A DNA stretch of 64,000 bases from Janthinobacterium sp. 17J80-10. Lineage in GTDB: Bacteria > Pseudomonadota > Gammaproteobacteria > Burkholderiales > Burkholderiaceae_D. Of the stretch, positions 17,360 to 26,205 are shown piece after piece (positions within the stretch are counted from its first letter, which is position 1; every line of letters begins with the position of its first letter). Location of the stretch: positions 1,426,001 through 1,490,000 of the forward strand of contig NZ_CP035311.1 in assembly GCF_004114795.1 (NCBI RefSeq), read 5' to 3'. The position numbers were made by a program, and so were the translations under genes. Under the pieces are notes generated by a model, which was not told the origin of the DNA, searched no databases, and saw only the letters and a program-made list of their open reading frames with translations.

Positions 17360-17587
17360 TTAGCGCTTTTTTGTGTCGAACGCTTTCTTGACCCGTTCCT
17401 GGCGTTGTTTTTCCAGTTGCTCGTGCGCGTTGCGCTTATCCAGGCCGAAGATCCTTTCGAGAAATTCAAACCAGATGAATGCCACCCCAAACAAGCCAAT
17501 GATCCACCACCAGGACAGATTTTCGACGAAGCTCACTTCGAAATATTTCAGGGCCGATAGCACAACGATAAGAATGATAATGGGCAT
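17360..17587 (-). CDS. Small Trp-rich membrane protein (TIGR04438 type)
   Basis: The 75-residue protein has one N-terminal membrane helix ([14 protein letters not shown]), then [23 protein letters not shown], a tryptophan-rich second hydrophobic stretch, and a highly charged C-terminus ([27 protein letters not shown] region). This matches the betaproteobacterial 'TIGR04438 Trp-rich' family, whose function is not known to me. A clear AAGGAGA site precedes the ATG at 17587. It lies upstream of lgt but is separated from it by a terminator. Confidence 0.82.
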   Translation of the reverse strand: MPIIILIVVLSALKYFEVSFVENLSWWWIIGLFGVAFIWFEFLERIFGLDKRNAHEQLEKQRQERVKKAFDTKKR

Positions 17588-17750
17588 GATGTTCTCCTTG
17601 CCACAAAGCATATAAGGGAAAACCCCCTGCGGTCAATGTCGGTGTCAACCGAGTTGGATTTGTACCGTTGTTACTCGTTGTTACTACAAAGGATGTATAG
17701 TTATCCGCCGTACGGATTACAATGTTTGTGTTCTTTAAATGGAGAGAATC

Positions 17751-18059
17751 ATGAAGGTTTCCCTGTTATTGGGTGGCGTTGCGCTGGCGCTGGCATCCAA
17801 CATGGCCCTGGCCAATGCTGACCTGGCAAAAGCCAAAAACTGCATGGCGTGCCATGCCGTCGCCAACAAGATCATCGGCCCCGGCTTCAAGGAAGTCGCC
17901 GCCAAGTACGCCGGCCAGAAAGATGCCGAAGACAAGCTGGTGAAAAAGGTCCAGAAGGGCGGCAGCGGCGTCTGGGGCACGGCAGTCATGCCGGCCAACC
18001 CCCAAGTCACCGAGGCGGAAGCCCGCACGCTGGTCAAGTGGGTCCTGGCGCAGAAGTAA
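17751..18059 (+). CDS. Periplasmic class I cytochrome c (c551/c8-like)
   Basis: From the ATG at 17751 (GGAGAGA just upstream) the protein is 102 residues with a Sec signal of about 22 residues. The mature part has CMACH (Cys31, Cys34, His35) for haem and TAVMPANP supplying the axial Met. The single haem, the small size and the WGTAVMP segment are typical of c551-like electron carriers donating to nitrite reductase, cytochrome oxidases or peroxidases. Partner not evident in the window. It ends at its own terminator. Confidence 0.93.
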   Translation: MKVSLLLGGVALALASNMALANADLAKAKNCMACHAVANKIIGPGFKEVAAKYAGQKDAEDKLVKKVQKGGSGVWGTAVMPANPQVTEAEARTLVKWVLAQK

Positions 18060-18078
18060 TCGTCCAGCATGGTTTTGC

Positions 18079-18112
18079 CAAAAAAAGCGCTCGATCGAGT
18101 GCTTTTTTTATA
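18079..18112 (+). terminator. Terminator after cytochrome c gene
   Basis: A run of A, then GCGCTC-GATC-GAGTGC (one G-T pair), then seven T residues. Confidence 0.75.
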
Positions 18113-18215
18113 TGTTTTTAAAATGACATAAAGACACTCGGCGACGTGTTCATCTTTCCATTCATAAGCGGGGGATTCCCCTCGACCAGGTTCCTTTTTC
18201 TGCGGTAAATTTTTC

Positions 18216-21200
18216 ATGTCCATTGTTTCGGCCGAGAGTACCGGTATTGCCCGTCTGTCTTCAGCATCAGATCAAGACAGGGATGTCTTGCCAGACATTG
18301 TCGTTGGGCCAGCACGCGCTGACTTGGTCTGCGACGAGGTTCTTGCCAGCCTCTTCGAGGCGACCGCATCCCGTATCCCCGATAAGGTGGCATTGATTTG
18401 CAGCGACCGGCAATTGACTTATCAGGCGCTGAACCAGCAGGCGGACCAGGTCGCCTCGGGGCTGATCAGCGCCGGCGTGCGGCCGGGTCAAATTGTCGGT
18501 TTATGGTTGCCACGAGGCATTGATTTGCTGGTGATGCAACTTGGCATCGCCAAGGCTGGCGCGGCGTGGCTGCCATTTGACGCCGACGTGCCCGTTGAGC
18601 GTATTGGCGTGTGTCTGGACGATGCCGAGGCAGTCGGCATCGTCACGTGCGCCGCGTTCGCAGCGCACCTGCCACCTGCCGGTCATTGCCTCTGGAGTGC
18701 AGAAGAGTTGCTCGTGCCGGCCCTGCCTTTGCGTCGACGCGAAGGGCTGCTGGCATCGCATCCGGCCTACGTCATTTATACCTCCGGATCGACAGGCAAG
18801 CCCAAGGGCATCGCGATCAGCCAGGCCAGTATCAGCCACTTTCTCCGCAGCGAGAATGCCATGCTTGGCGTATGTGAAAGCGACCGGGTATATCAGGGCT
18901 TTTCAGCTGCGTTCGACATGTCTTTCGAGGAGATCTGGATCAGCTATTTGGTCGGCGCGACGCTGTGGATCGCCCCGAAGGAGGTGGCGACCGATCCTGA
19001 AGTCTTGCCGCATGCCCTGGTCGAAAACGACATTACGGTCATTCACACAGTGCCGACCCTGCTGGCCCTGTTCAATCACGACGTGCAATGCCTGCGCCTG
19101 ATCAACCTGGGCGGCGAGATGTGCCCGGCACCCCTGGTTGCCCGCTGGGCAAGGCCTGGCCGCCAGGTGTTCAATACGTATGGCCCGACCGAGGCGACGG
19201 TTTCGGCAAGTCTTGCCGAACTTCATGCGCACCAACCGGTCACCATCGGCCGGCCGTTGCCGAACTATGGCATGCTGGTCATCGATACGTCGACTGAAAA
19301 CGGCCTTGTGCTCCTGCCGCGCGGGGAGGTCGGAGAGTTATGCATCACGGGGCCGGGGGTCGCTGACGGCTATCTCGGCCGCCCGGAACTGACCGCCGAA
19401 AAATTTCTTCCCAATCCCTGGGCAACCCACGCTCACGACCGGCGTCTGTACCGGACTGGCGACCTGGCGCGCATCGGGCCCGATGGCTGCGTGGAGTGCC
19501 TTGGCCGCACCGATGACCAGGTCAAGATTCGCGGGTTTCGGGTGGAACTTGGGGAAATTGAAGCCGTGCTGGCCCGGCAGCCGGGAATCGGCACTGTCGC
19601 CGTGGTGCTGCGCCAGCAGGACGGCATCGACCAGCTGGTGGCCTTTTTTGTTGCCGAAGGTGGCGCAGCGCCATCCGGCATGGCCTTGCGGGCAGCGCTG
19701 GCGGCCTCGCTGCCATCCTACATGGTGCCCGGCTGCTTCGAGCAGCTTGTGGAAATGCCGCGCCTGCTCTCAGGGAAGATCGACCGCAAGGCGCTGCGGG
19801 CGCGTCCGCTTGCGATCGTTGCCGAAGCAGGTAATTCCGACGTGCCGCAGACGCCCGCCGAACAAGCCCTGTTTTCCGCGCTGGGGAAGCTGTTTCCCGG
19901 CCAGCCCCTTGTTGGCACCGCCGATTTCTTTTTCGATCTCGGCGGCCATTCCTTGCTGGCGGCACGCCTGGTGTCGACGCTGCGCACCGATTCACGCTTT
20001 GCCCACATCACGGTTCGCGATGTTTATCAGCAAAGGACTATCGGCGGCATCGCCGAAGTTCTGGGTAACACCGCTGCCCCGGTTTCGGCGGCAGACACCG
20101 ACTGGCAGCCGCCTTCGGCTTTCCGGCGCTGGCGCTGCGGTATTGCCCAGGCAGCAGCGCTGCCTGGCTTGGTGGCATTGCGCATGGCGCAGTGGCTTAC
20201 GCCATTCTTCGCTTACCATTTTTTTACCGGTGAGCCTGGTGATTCAATCGCATTTGCCGTGCTGATTTCGGTGGCGGCATTCGTCCTGACCACGCTGCTG
20301 GAGTTTGCGATCGCCATTGGCGGCAAATGGCTCATCGCCGGACGACTCAAGCCGGGGAGTTACCCGCTCTGGGGGCTGACATACTATCGATGGTGGCTCG
20401 CGGATCGCCTGGTCGAATCTGCGCCGACCTATCTCCTGAACGGGTCGTCGATGTATATCTGGTGGTTGCGCGCACTTGGCGCCAAAATCGGCAGGGAGGT
20501 CGTCATCGGCTCGATCACCCTGCGTGCCCCGGACTTGCTCAGTATCGGCGACGGCGCAAGCATCGGCAATGCGGTTAACCTGGAAAACGCCCGCGTCGAG
20601 CATGGTGTGCTAAGGATCGGGGCCATCGACATTGGCCGCGAGGCCTGCATAGGATCTTGTGCCGTCCTCGAAGGTAATACGGCGCTCGGCGAGTACGGGC
20701 ATCTCGAAGGCCAGTCAGCACTCGGTGACGGCGCCGCCCTGCCTGCGCGCAGAATATGGAAAGGCTCGCCTGCGCGCGACATCGGCTCTTTCGATCCTTC
20801 GTCACATCCTGCGCGGCCAGTCGTTTCACGCGGGCGGCACCTGGTCGAAGCGGTATATTTCATGGCCGGCGCGACGCTGATTACGACCTTGTTTTTCTTG
20901 CCGGTGTTTCCGAGTTTTATGCTGATCGACTGGATCGACAATGTCGATCGTTTCCCTGCATTGCAAAGCACTAACTTCGGATTTCAGCTCGCAAAATATT
21001 TTATCCTGGCGTTTCCGGCGACGGCGCTGATGATCGTCTGTACGGCCTTGTTGTCGGCCCTTATCCGCTGGACGGCCCTGCCACGGCTTAAACCAGGTAG
21101 CTGGCCAGTTCATAGCAACCGCTACTGCGCCAAGTGGCTGGTCAACCAGATCCAGGAAGCCAGCCTGCAGGTGCTGCATGGCGTGTATGCCACCATATAC

Positions 21201-22298
21201 GCGCCTTTCTGGTACCGGTTGCTCGGCGCCAAAGTGGGGCGCGGCGCAGAGATCTCCACGGCGCTGGGCCTGGTGCCGGACATGCTGACACTGGGCGAGG
21301 ATACCTTCATTGCCGATGCCGTCATGCTGGGCGACGAGCATATCGATGCGGGCTGGATGTCAGTGCAGCCGACGGTCATTTCGCGCCGCAGTTTCATCGG
21401 TAATGGCGCGTATGTTCCCGACGGCACGATCGTGCCGGAAAACGTTCTAATCGGCGTGCATTCCTTTGTGCCAGAGAATGGCCGCATGCAAAGTGGCGAT
21501 ACCTGGCTGGGTACGCCGGCGATCAACTTGCCGGCACGAGAGCAGACCAGCGGGTTTCCCGAGGCGCTGACGTACCGGCCGTCGCACCTGCGCCGCATCG
21601 GGCGCGGCCTGATTGAAGCTTTCCGCATCATTGCGCCCCATGCCATTGTCATTGCCGTCGGCTACACGATTGTCCTGAACGTCATGCCGCTTGCCGGCGC
21701 CGGGCAATGGGCTGAGGTAATCGCCAGCCTTACCATCGATGGCTTGCTCTACGGCCTCGGCACCTTTGTTTTCATCGTTGCGCTGAAATGGCTGCTCATG
21801 CGGCGCTATCGCAAGTGCAGCGTGCCCATGTGGACGCCGTTTGTCTGGTTATCAGAGGCGGTGACCAACATGTATGAAGGCATTGCCGTGCCAAATTTCA
21901 TGCGCTACCTGCGCGGCACTCCCTGGCTGCCGCTCGCCTTCAACATGCTGGGTAGCCGCATTGGCAAGGGCGTCTACCTGGACACCACCGATGTGACTGA
22001 GTTCGATTGCGTGACGATTGGCGAGTACAGCGAAATCAATGCGCTGGCTTGCCCGCAGACGCACCTGTTCGAGGATCGCGTGATGAAAATCGACCACGTC
22101 GTCATTGGCCGGCGCGTCTACATGGGGCCGCGCAGTGCCGTTCTCTACAGCGCAACAATTGCAGACGATGTGAGACTGGGAGCGCTCACGCTGGTCATGA
22201 AAGGGGAATTCATTCCGGCGGCATCGAGCTGGAACGGCTGCCCGGCGGCGCCTGCGGAAGGGGCGACTGCCAGCGCCCGCGCCGGTTGCATGCAATAA
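18216..22298 (+). CDS. Single-module non-ribosomal peptide synthetase of the Pls (poly-amino-acid synthetase) type
   Basis: The 1360-residue protein has an adenylation domain (about 40-530): YTSGSTGKPKG 188-198, Asp234 in FDMSFEE (amino-group anchor), YGPTEAT 322-328, YRTGDLAR 412-419, GRTDDQVKIRGFRVELGE from 430 and Lys521. A carrier domain follows with LGGHS (Ser579 takes phosphopantetheine). Then come about five to six membrane helices (near 677-703, 876-903, 924-950, 1136-1158, 1168-1194) alternating with three left-handed beta-helix (hexapeptide-repeat) regions near 757-855, 1004-1105 and 1246-1345. There is no condensation or thioesterase domain. This order is that of epsilon-poly-lysine synthetase Pls and relatives (TIGR02353 C-terminus). 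The monomer and product are unknown. Confidence 0.88.
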   Translation: MSIVSAESTGIARLSSASDQDRDVLPDIVVGPARADLVCDEVLASLFEATASRIPDKVALICSDRQLTYQALNQQADQVASGLISAGVRPGQIVGLWLPRGIDLLVMQLGIAKAGAAWLPFDADVPVERIGVCLDDAEAVGIVTCAAFAAHLPPAGHCLWSAEELLVPALPLRRREGLLASHPAYVIYTSGSTGKPKGIAISQASISHFLRSENAMLGVCESDRVYQGFSAAFDMSFEEIWISYLVGATLWIAPKEVATDPEVLPHALVENDITVIHTVPTLLALFNHDVQCLRLINLGGEMCPAPLVARWARPGRQVFNTYGPTEATVSASLAELHAHQPVTIGRPLPNYGMLVIDTSTENGLVLLPRGEVGELCITGPGVADGYLGRPELTAEKFLPNPWATHAHDRRLYRTGDLARIGPDGCVECLGRTDDQVKIRGFRVELGEIEAVLARQPGIGTVAVVLRQQDGIDQLVAFFVAEGGAAPSGMALRAALAASLPSYMVPGCFEQLVEMPRLLSGKIDRKALRARPLAIVAEAGNSDVPQTPAEQALFSALGKLFPGQPLVGTADFFFDLGGHSLLAARLVSTLRTDSRFAHITVRDVYQQRTIGGIAEVLGNTAAPVSAADTDWQPPSAFRRWRCGIAQAAALPGLVALRMAQWLTPFFAYHFFTGEPGDSIAFAVLISVAAFVLTTLLEFAIAIGGKWLIAGRLKPGSYPLWGLTYYRWWLADRLVESAPTYLLNGSSMYIWWLRALGAKIGREVVIGSITLRAPDLLSIGDGASIGNAVNLENARVEHGVLRIGAIDIGREACIGSCAVLEGNTALGEYGHLEGQSALGDGAALPARRIWKGSPARDIGSFDPSSHPARPVVSRGRHLVEAVYFMAGATLITTLFFLPVFPSFMLIDWIDNVDRFPALQSTNFGFQLAKYFILAFPATALMIVCTALLSALIRWTALPRLKPGSWPVHSNRYCAKWLVNQIQEASLQVLHGVYATIYAPFWYRLLGAKVGRGAEISTALGLVPDMLTLGEDTFIADAVMLGDEHIDAGWMSVQPTVISRRSFIGNGAYVPDGTIVPENVLIGVHSFVPENGRMQSGDTWLGTPAINLPAREQTSGFPEALTYRPSHLRRIGRGLIEAFRIIAPHAIVIAVGYTIVLNVMPLAGAGQWAEVIASLTIDGLLYGLGTFVFIVALKWLLMRRYRKCSVPMWTPFVWLSEAVTNMYEGIAVPNFMRYLRGTPWLPLAFNMLGSRIGKGVYLDTTDVTEFDCVTIGEYSEINALACPQTHLFEDRVMKIDHVVIGRRVYMGPRSAVLYSATIADDVRLGALTLVMKGEFIPAASSWNGCPAAPAEGATASARAGCMQ

Positions 22299-22328
22299 AA
22301 AAGCGCCCGCATCCAAAGATGCGGGCGC
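22297..22328 (-). terminator. Terminator of the LivK-like gene
   Basis: GCGCCCGCATC-CAAA-GATGCGGGCGC is a perfect 11-base-pair stem. The T run is on the minus strand (22302-22297), so it mainly ends the leftward transcript; the tract overlaps the stop of the rightward synthetase gene. Confidence 0.88.
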
Positions 22329-22356
22329 CCGGGAACAGGAGCGGATTGACTGGCTG

Positions 22357-23502
22357 TTATTTGACTACGGCGATCTTTTCCTTCTTGCCGGCCTTGTAGG
22401 TGAACAAGGTCAGCGCGCCATCCTTCAGGTCGCCCTTGGCATCGAATTCGATCTTGCCGCTGACGCCTTCATGCTTGATCTTGGCGAGCACGGGAAGATA
22501 CTTGGCGGGGTCGGCCGAGTCGGCCTTTTGCATGGCGGCAGCCATGGTCATGGTGGCGTCATACACGTACGGTGCATACAGTTGCACGTTCTGGTTGAAT
22601 TTCTTCTGGTAGCGTTCGACGAAGGCATTCATCACTTTTTCCTGTTCGCCCGTCACGCCGCCGGCTTCGGCGCAGATTACCTGGCCATCGCTCATGCCGT
22701 CGCCGGCAAGCCTGGCAAGCTCGGCAGTGCAGATGCCGTCGCCGCCCATCATCTTGGCATTGATGCCGAGCTGCTTCATCTGGCGCAGCATCGGGCCAGC
22801 CACATTGTCCATGCCGCCAAAGAACACAACGTCGGGCTTCTTGGCCTTGATGGCTGTCAGGATCGCCAGGAAATCGGTGGCCTTGTCTGTCGTATATTGT
22901 TGCGAGGCGACCTTGCCGCCGGCCGCCTTGACGGCCTTGGCGAATTCGGTGGCGACGCCTTCGCCATAGGCGGTACGGTCATCGATCACGGCGATGCTCT
23001 TGGCCTTCAGGGTGTTGACGGCGTACTTGCCCAGCGAGCCGCCCAGTTGGCCGTCGTTGGCAACCACGCGGAAAGTGGTCTTGTAGCCTTGCTGGGTGTA
23101 TTTCGGATTGGTGGCCGAGGGGGAGATTTGCGGGATGCCGGCTTCAGCGTAGATTTTCGATGCAGGAATCGTGGTGCCCGAATTCAGGTGGCCGATGACG
23201 CCATTGACCTTGGCATCGACCAGCTTTTGCGCGACGGCTGTGCCTTGTTTCGGGTCGGCCGCATCGTCTTCTGCCTGCAACTGGAACTTCACTTTCTTGC
23301 CGCCGATGGTAATGCCCTTGGCGTTCAGGTCGTCAATCGCCAGGATGGCGCCATTGGTATTGTCACGGCCAAAGTGCGCCTGGCCGCCCGACATCGGCGA
23401 GACATGGCCGATCTTGATGACGGTTTCCTGGGCAAATGCCGAACCGGTAAAAGCGAATGCGATCGCAGCAGACAGCGGGACCAAACCTGATTTGCATTGC
23501 AT
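22357..23502 (-). CDS. Periplasmic branched-chain amino-acid-type ABC substrate-binding protein
   Basis: This 381-residue protein has a signal peptide (about 1-24, ending GSAFAQE). The mature part shows the type I periplasmic binding fold typical of LivK: KIGHVSPMSGGQAHFGRD at the start, the VNGVIGHLNSGTTIPAS hinge and the AYGEGVATEFAKAVKAAGG segment. It would capture a branched-chain or related amino acid for an ABC importer. No permease or ATPase gene is next to it, so it is an orphan locally. A terminator lies downstream. Confidence 0.92.
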   Translation of the reverse strand: MQCKSGLVPLSAAIAFAFTGSAFAQETVIKIGHVSPMSGGQAHFGRDNTNGAILAIDDLNAKGITIGGKKVKFQLQAEDDAADPKQGTAVAQKLVDAKVNGVIGHLNSGTTIPASKIYAEAGIPQISPSATNPKYTQQGYKTTFRVVANDGQLGGSLGKYAVNTLKAKSIAVIDDRTAYGEGVATEFAKAVKAAGGKVASQQYTTDKATDFLAILTAIKAKKPDVVFFGGMDNVAGPMLRQMKQLGINAKMMGGDGICTAELARLAGDGMSDGQVICAEAGGVTGEQEKVMNAFVERYQKKFNQNVQLYAPYVYDATMTMAAAMQKADSADPAKYLPVLAKIKHEGVSGKIEFDAKGDLKDGALTLFTYKAGKKEKIAVVK

Positions 23503-23643
23503 AAAGACTCTCCTGGGGGGTGAATGGGGCCGACGGGCGAAAATACGTGCCCACGTGCAAAAAGGTACAGCATTCAGCCTCTTACGAAAAGATTTTTTGT
23601 GGCATTTTTTAACATTTTTTCGCGTTTTATGCCCAGGTTCTGC

Positions 23644-23793
23644 ATGCTCGACAAGGCCGACTGGAAGTTACTGACCCTGCTGCAGAAGGATAACCGGATC
23701 GCGCCCGGGGTTTGGGCGGAAAAGCTGCCTGTTTCGCAGCCAACCTGCCTGCGCGGGCGGGCAAGCGATGTCCGGCTTTCAGCTCGCGCCTGA
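23644..23793 (+). pseudogene. Truncated Lrp/AsnC-family regulator (N-terminal HTH remnant)
   Basis: The frame starting MLDKADWKLLTLLQKDNRIA and continuing to PVSQPTCLRG matches the first ~38 residues of Lrp-type regulators: helix 1 and the helix-turn-helix up to the recognition helix. After that the frame goes into unrelated residues and stops at 23793, overlapping the end of dadA. The ligand-binding RAM domain (~110 residues) is absent. Lrp-type regulators (DadR/BkdR) commonly neighbour dadA, so this looks like a deletion remnant of its regulator. A Trp appears where a small residue is usual (GVWAEKL), consistent with drift. Confidence 0.7.
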
Positions 23794-25098
23794 CGAAACC
23801 TGCGCCGAGACAATCGCTGGCCGCTGGCGCGGCAAGCCGGTGAAGGCAAAATTCACGTCCGGCATCCGTCCCGAAACGATTTCGGCGATGGCCTTGCCCG
23901 AGCCGCAGCCCATCGTCCAGCCCAGCGTGCCGTGGCCGGTATTGAGGAACAGGTTGGGGTAGCGGGTCTTGCCGATATAGGGCACGTTGGACGGGGTCAG
24001 GGGGCGCAGTCCGGTCCAGTATGCCGGATTGCCGTAATCGCAAGCGGTGGGGAACAGTTCGCGCGTGCGCCGCGTGATGGCTTCGCAGCGGGTCGTGTTC
24101 AGTTCCCTTGTATAGCCGTTCAGTTCGCAGGTGCCGGCCACGCGCAAGCGGTCGCCCAGGCGCGAGATCACCAGCTTGTGGCCGTCGTCGGTCAGCGAGA
24201 CCGAGGGCGCCGACGTCGGATCGGTCACCTGGAAAGTTGCCGAATACCCCTTGCCCGGATAAATCATCAGGTCGACACCGAGCGGCTTCAGGAGCGCTAC
24301 CGAAAAGCTGCCCATCGCCATGACGAACGCGTCGGCGCGCAAGACGCGGTGGCGGCCGTGGCCATCGATGACTTCCACACCTGAAATGCGCGCCGCGGCG
24401 CCCGCACCCTCGGTCAGCAGGCGGGTGACGGTGGTGTTGAACTGGAAATCGACGCCGGCTTCTGCCGATTTGGCCGCCAGGCCGGTGGTGAATTTATAGA
24501 CATCGCCCGATTCATCGGTGGCGGTGAAGTCGCCGCCGACAATCTTGCCGCGGCTGGCAGCCAGCGCCGGCTCGATGCGGACCACTTCATCGGCGCTGAT
24601 CGTCTCGCGCGGGCAGCCAAGATCGCGTATAAGCTTTGCCGCCGGCTGCGCTTCCTCGAATTCCTGCTGGTTGGTGTAAAAATGCAGGATGCCCCTGGTC
24701 AGGCAATCGTAATCGACGCCGGTCTCGGCGCGCACGGACTGCAGGGTCTGGCGGCTGTATTCGGCGATGGCGACAATCTGGCGGATATTGTCACTGGTGC
24801 GGGCCGGCGTGCATTCGCGCAGGAAGTTCAGGCCCCAGCGCCACTGCAGCCATTCCGGGCGGAAGCGATAAAGCAGGGGGGCATCTTCCTGGCCCAGCCA
24901 TTTGAAGATTTTCAGTGGCGCGCGGGGATTGGCCCAGGGCTCGGCGTGCGAGACGGAAATCTGGCAACCGTTGGCAAAGCTGGTTTCCTGGGCTGCGCCG
25001 GGCTGACGCTCCAGCACCGTGACTTCATGCCCGGCTTTTTGCAGGAACCACGCGGAAGCGGTGCCGACGATTCCTGCGCCGAGGACGATGACTTTCAT
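23779..25098 (-). CDS. dadA: D-amino acid dehydrogenase, small subunit
   Basis: At 439 residues this is an FAD-dependent oxidoreductase of the DAO fold. The N-terminus MKVIVLGAGIVGTASAWFLQ holds the GxGxxG FAD loop, and GHGTLGWTMGCGSGKAIAE near the end is a DadA hallmark. It oxidises D-alanine and other D-amino acids to 2-oxoacids, passing electrons to the respiratory chain from the inner membrane face. A GGAGAT site precedes the ATG. The last ~17 residues overlap the regulator remnant and may have been altered by the deletion there. No alanine racemase gene is adjacent. Confidence 0.94.
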   Translation of the reverse strand: MKVIVLGAGIVGTASAWFLQKAGHEVTVLERQPGAAQETSFANGCQISVSHAEPWANPRAPLKIFKWLGQEDAPLLYRFRPEWLQWRWGLNFLRECTPARTSDNIRQIVAIAEYSRQTLQSVRAETGVDYDCLTRGILHFYTNQQEFEEAQPAAKLIRDLGCPRETISADEVVRIEPALAASRGKIVGGDFTATDESGDVYKFTTGLAAKSAEAGVDFQFNTTVTRLLTEGAGAAARISGVEVIDGHGRHRVLRADAFVMAMGSFSVALLKPLGVDLMIYPGKGYSATFQVTDPTSAPSVSLTDDGHKLVISRLGDRLRVAGTCELNGYTRELNTTRCEAITRRTRELFPTACDYGNPAYWTGLRPLTPSNVPYIGKTRYPNLFLNTGHGTLGWTMGCGSGKAIAEIVSGRMPDVNFAFTGLPRQRPAIVSAQVSSGAS

Positions 25099-25234
25099 GG
25101 CGATCTCCGTGTACTAATACAGAGATTGTAGAAACAGAACGGTTTTTTTGGCATTCAAAACAGCGGTGGAAATATTTAAAAACAAACAAAAAATTTTCAG
25201 ATTGTTTGAAAATAAAAAAAATTTTCTGAATTAT
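25099..25234 (-). promoter_or_regulatory. AT-rich tract upstream of dadA
   Basis: This 136-base gap is far more AT-rich than its surroundings, with repeated AAAATTTTC motifs: AAAAATTTTCAGAT and AAAAATTTTCTGAAT. Lrp-type regulators prefer such sites, so it is a plausible dadA operator. It also contains the 3' flank of the DUF2486 gene. Confidence 0.4.
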
Positions 25235-25777
25235 TTATTTTTTTGTCGTCTGCAGTCTTGAAATTTCCTGCGCAACAGCCCGCGCCACGATGTCGGTCAG
25301 CGTGTCGTGCAAGCCGCGCTTGATTTCCGCCGCCAGGGTGTCGATCGCGCTATCGACCACATCGGTCAAGGTATTGCGAACCCGATGGTCGAGCACGAAA
25401 TCGATACGGCCCAGCACCTGGCGCGTGATGCGTTCGCGCAGTTCTTTTTCGAGGTCGCCCAGTTCGCTGTTTTTCCAGGGCGAGGGCGCTTGCGTTTCGC
25501 TTGCGCCACCGGCGCTGGCGGCGACAGGCGCAGCGGGCGGGACGTCGTGCCTGACTTCGGCAAGCACCGCTGCGGAAGAGGGCGCAGAGGCTGGCATGGA
25601 AAAAGCCGCTCGTGCCGGAACGCCGGCGGGCGGCGCGGTCTGGACCAAGGCCGGCGGAGTGACTGCCGCCTCAGGCGGACTGGCTTTGATGACCGGAAGG
25701 ACTGGTTCGGGCGCAGCCTGCGGACCGATGACTTCGGTCAGGATCGGGATGCCCTGGTCGGACGGCGGAGTATTCAT
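25235..25777 (-). CDS. DUF2486-family protein
   Basis: The 180-residue protein has a Pro/Ala-rich, disordered N-terminal half after the conserved start MNTPPSDQGIPILTEVI. The C-terminal half is predicted helical and amphipathic (ELEKELRERITRQVL-like, then VVDSAIDTLAAEIK and IVARAVAQEISRL). This matches DUF2486, a Burkholderiales-restricted family that follows holC. Function unknown; the linkage suggests something close to the replisome, but that is only context. It starts one base after the holC stop. Confidence 0.8.
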   Translation of the reverse strand: MNTPPSDQGIPILTEVIGPQAAPEPVLPVIKASPPEAAVTPPALVQTAPPAGVPARAAFSMPASAPSSAAVLAEVRHDVPPAAPVAASAGGASETQAPSPWKNSELGDLEKELRERITRQVLGRIDFVLDHRVRNTLTDVVDSAIDTLAAEIKRGLHDTLTDIVARAVAQEISRLQTTKK

Positions 25778-25778
25778 G

Positions 25779-26195
25779 CTATGCGGCGACGAAATGATTC
25801 AATTGGTAACCCTGACCCAGGTAATACTTGTAACGCACCCGGCCCGCCGCGGCATCGGTATCTGCGGCGGCGACAATCTCGATCAGGCGTTCAAAACGCG
25901 CAAAATTGGCTGGCGGTGTGCCGGACAGGTTGATCAGGATCTGGTGATGCGGCAATTCGGCATTGTCGTCAGCCGTCAGGATGACCGGGGTTTGCGCTGC
26001 CAGCGCATCGCCGGCTTGCACATGCGGCACGAATTCGTCGGCTGAAAAAGTCCAGAGGGCGGCGTCGAGCGCCGCCAGGTCCTGGCGATCCGCTTTCAGC
26101 ACGATCTTGCTGTCGGCTGCCCGTGCCTTGCGCACCAGACGGCAGGCAAAGTGAAATTTGTCAGGAACGTTGCTGTGAAAATCGATGCGCGTCAT
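25779..26195 (-). CDS. holC: DNA polymerase III subunit chi
   Basis: From the ATG at 26195 the protein is 138 residues with the HolC features: MTRIDFHSNVPDKFHFACRL at the start and the later INLSGTPPANFARFERLIEIV segment. Chi bridges the clamp-loader (through psi) to SSB at the replication fork. The open frame extends upstream but the family start is here. It is followed at once by DUF2486. The usual Burkholderiales neighbour pepA is not present; a DUF4124/glutaredoxin gene lies upstream instead. Confidence 0.9.
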   Translation of the reverse strand: MTRIDFHSNVPDKFHFACRLVRKARAADSKIVLKADRQDLAALDAALWTFSADEFVPHVQAGDALAAQTPVILTADDNAELPHHQILINLSGTPPANFARFERLIEIVAAADTDAAAGRVRYKYYLGQGYQLNHFVAA

Positions 26196-26205
26196 GGCCG
26201 AGCGC

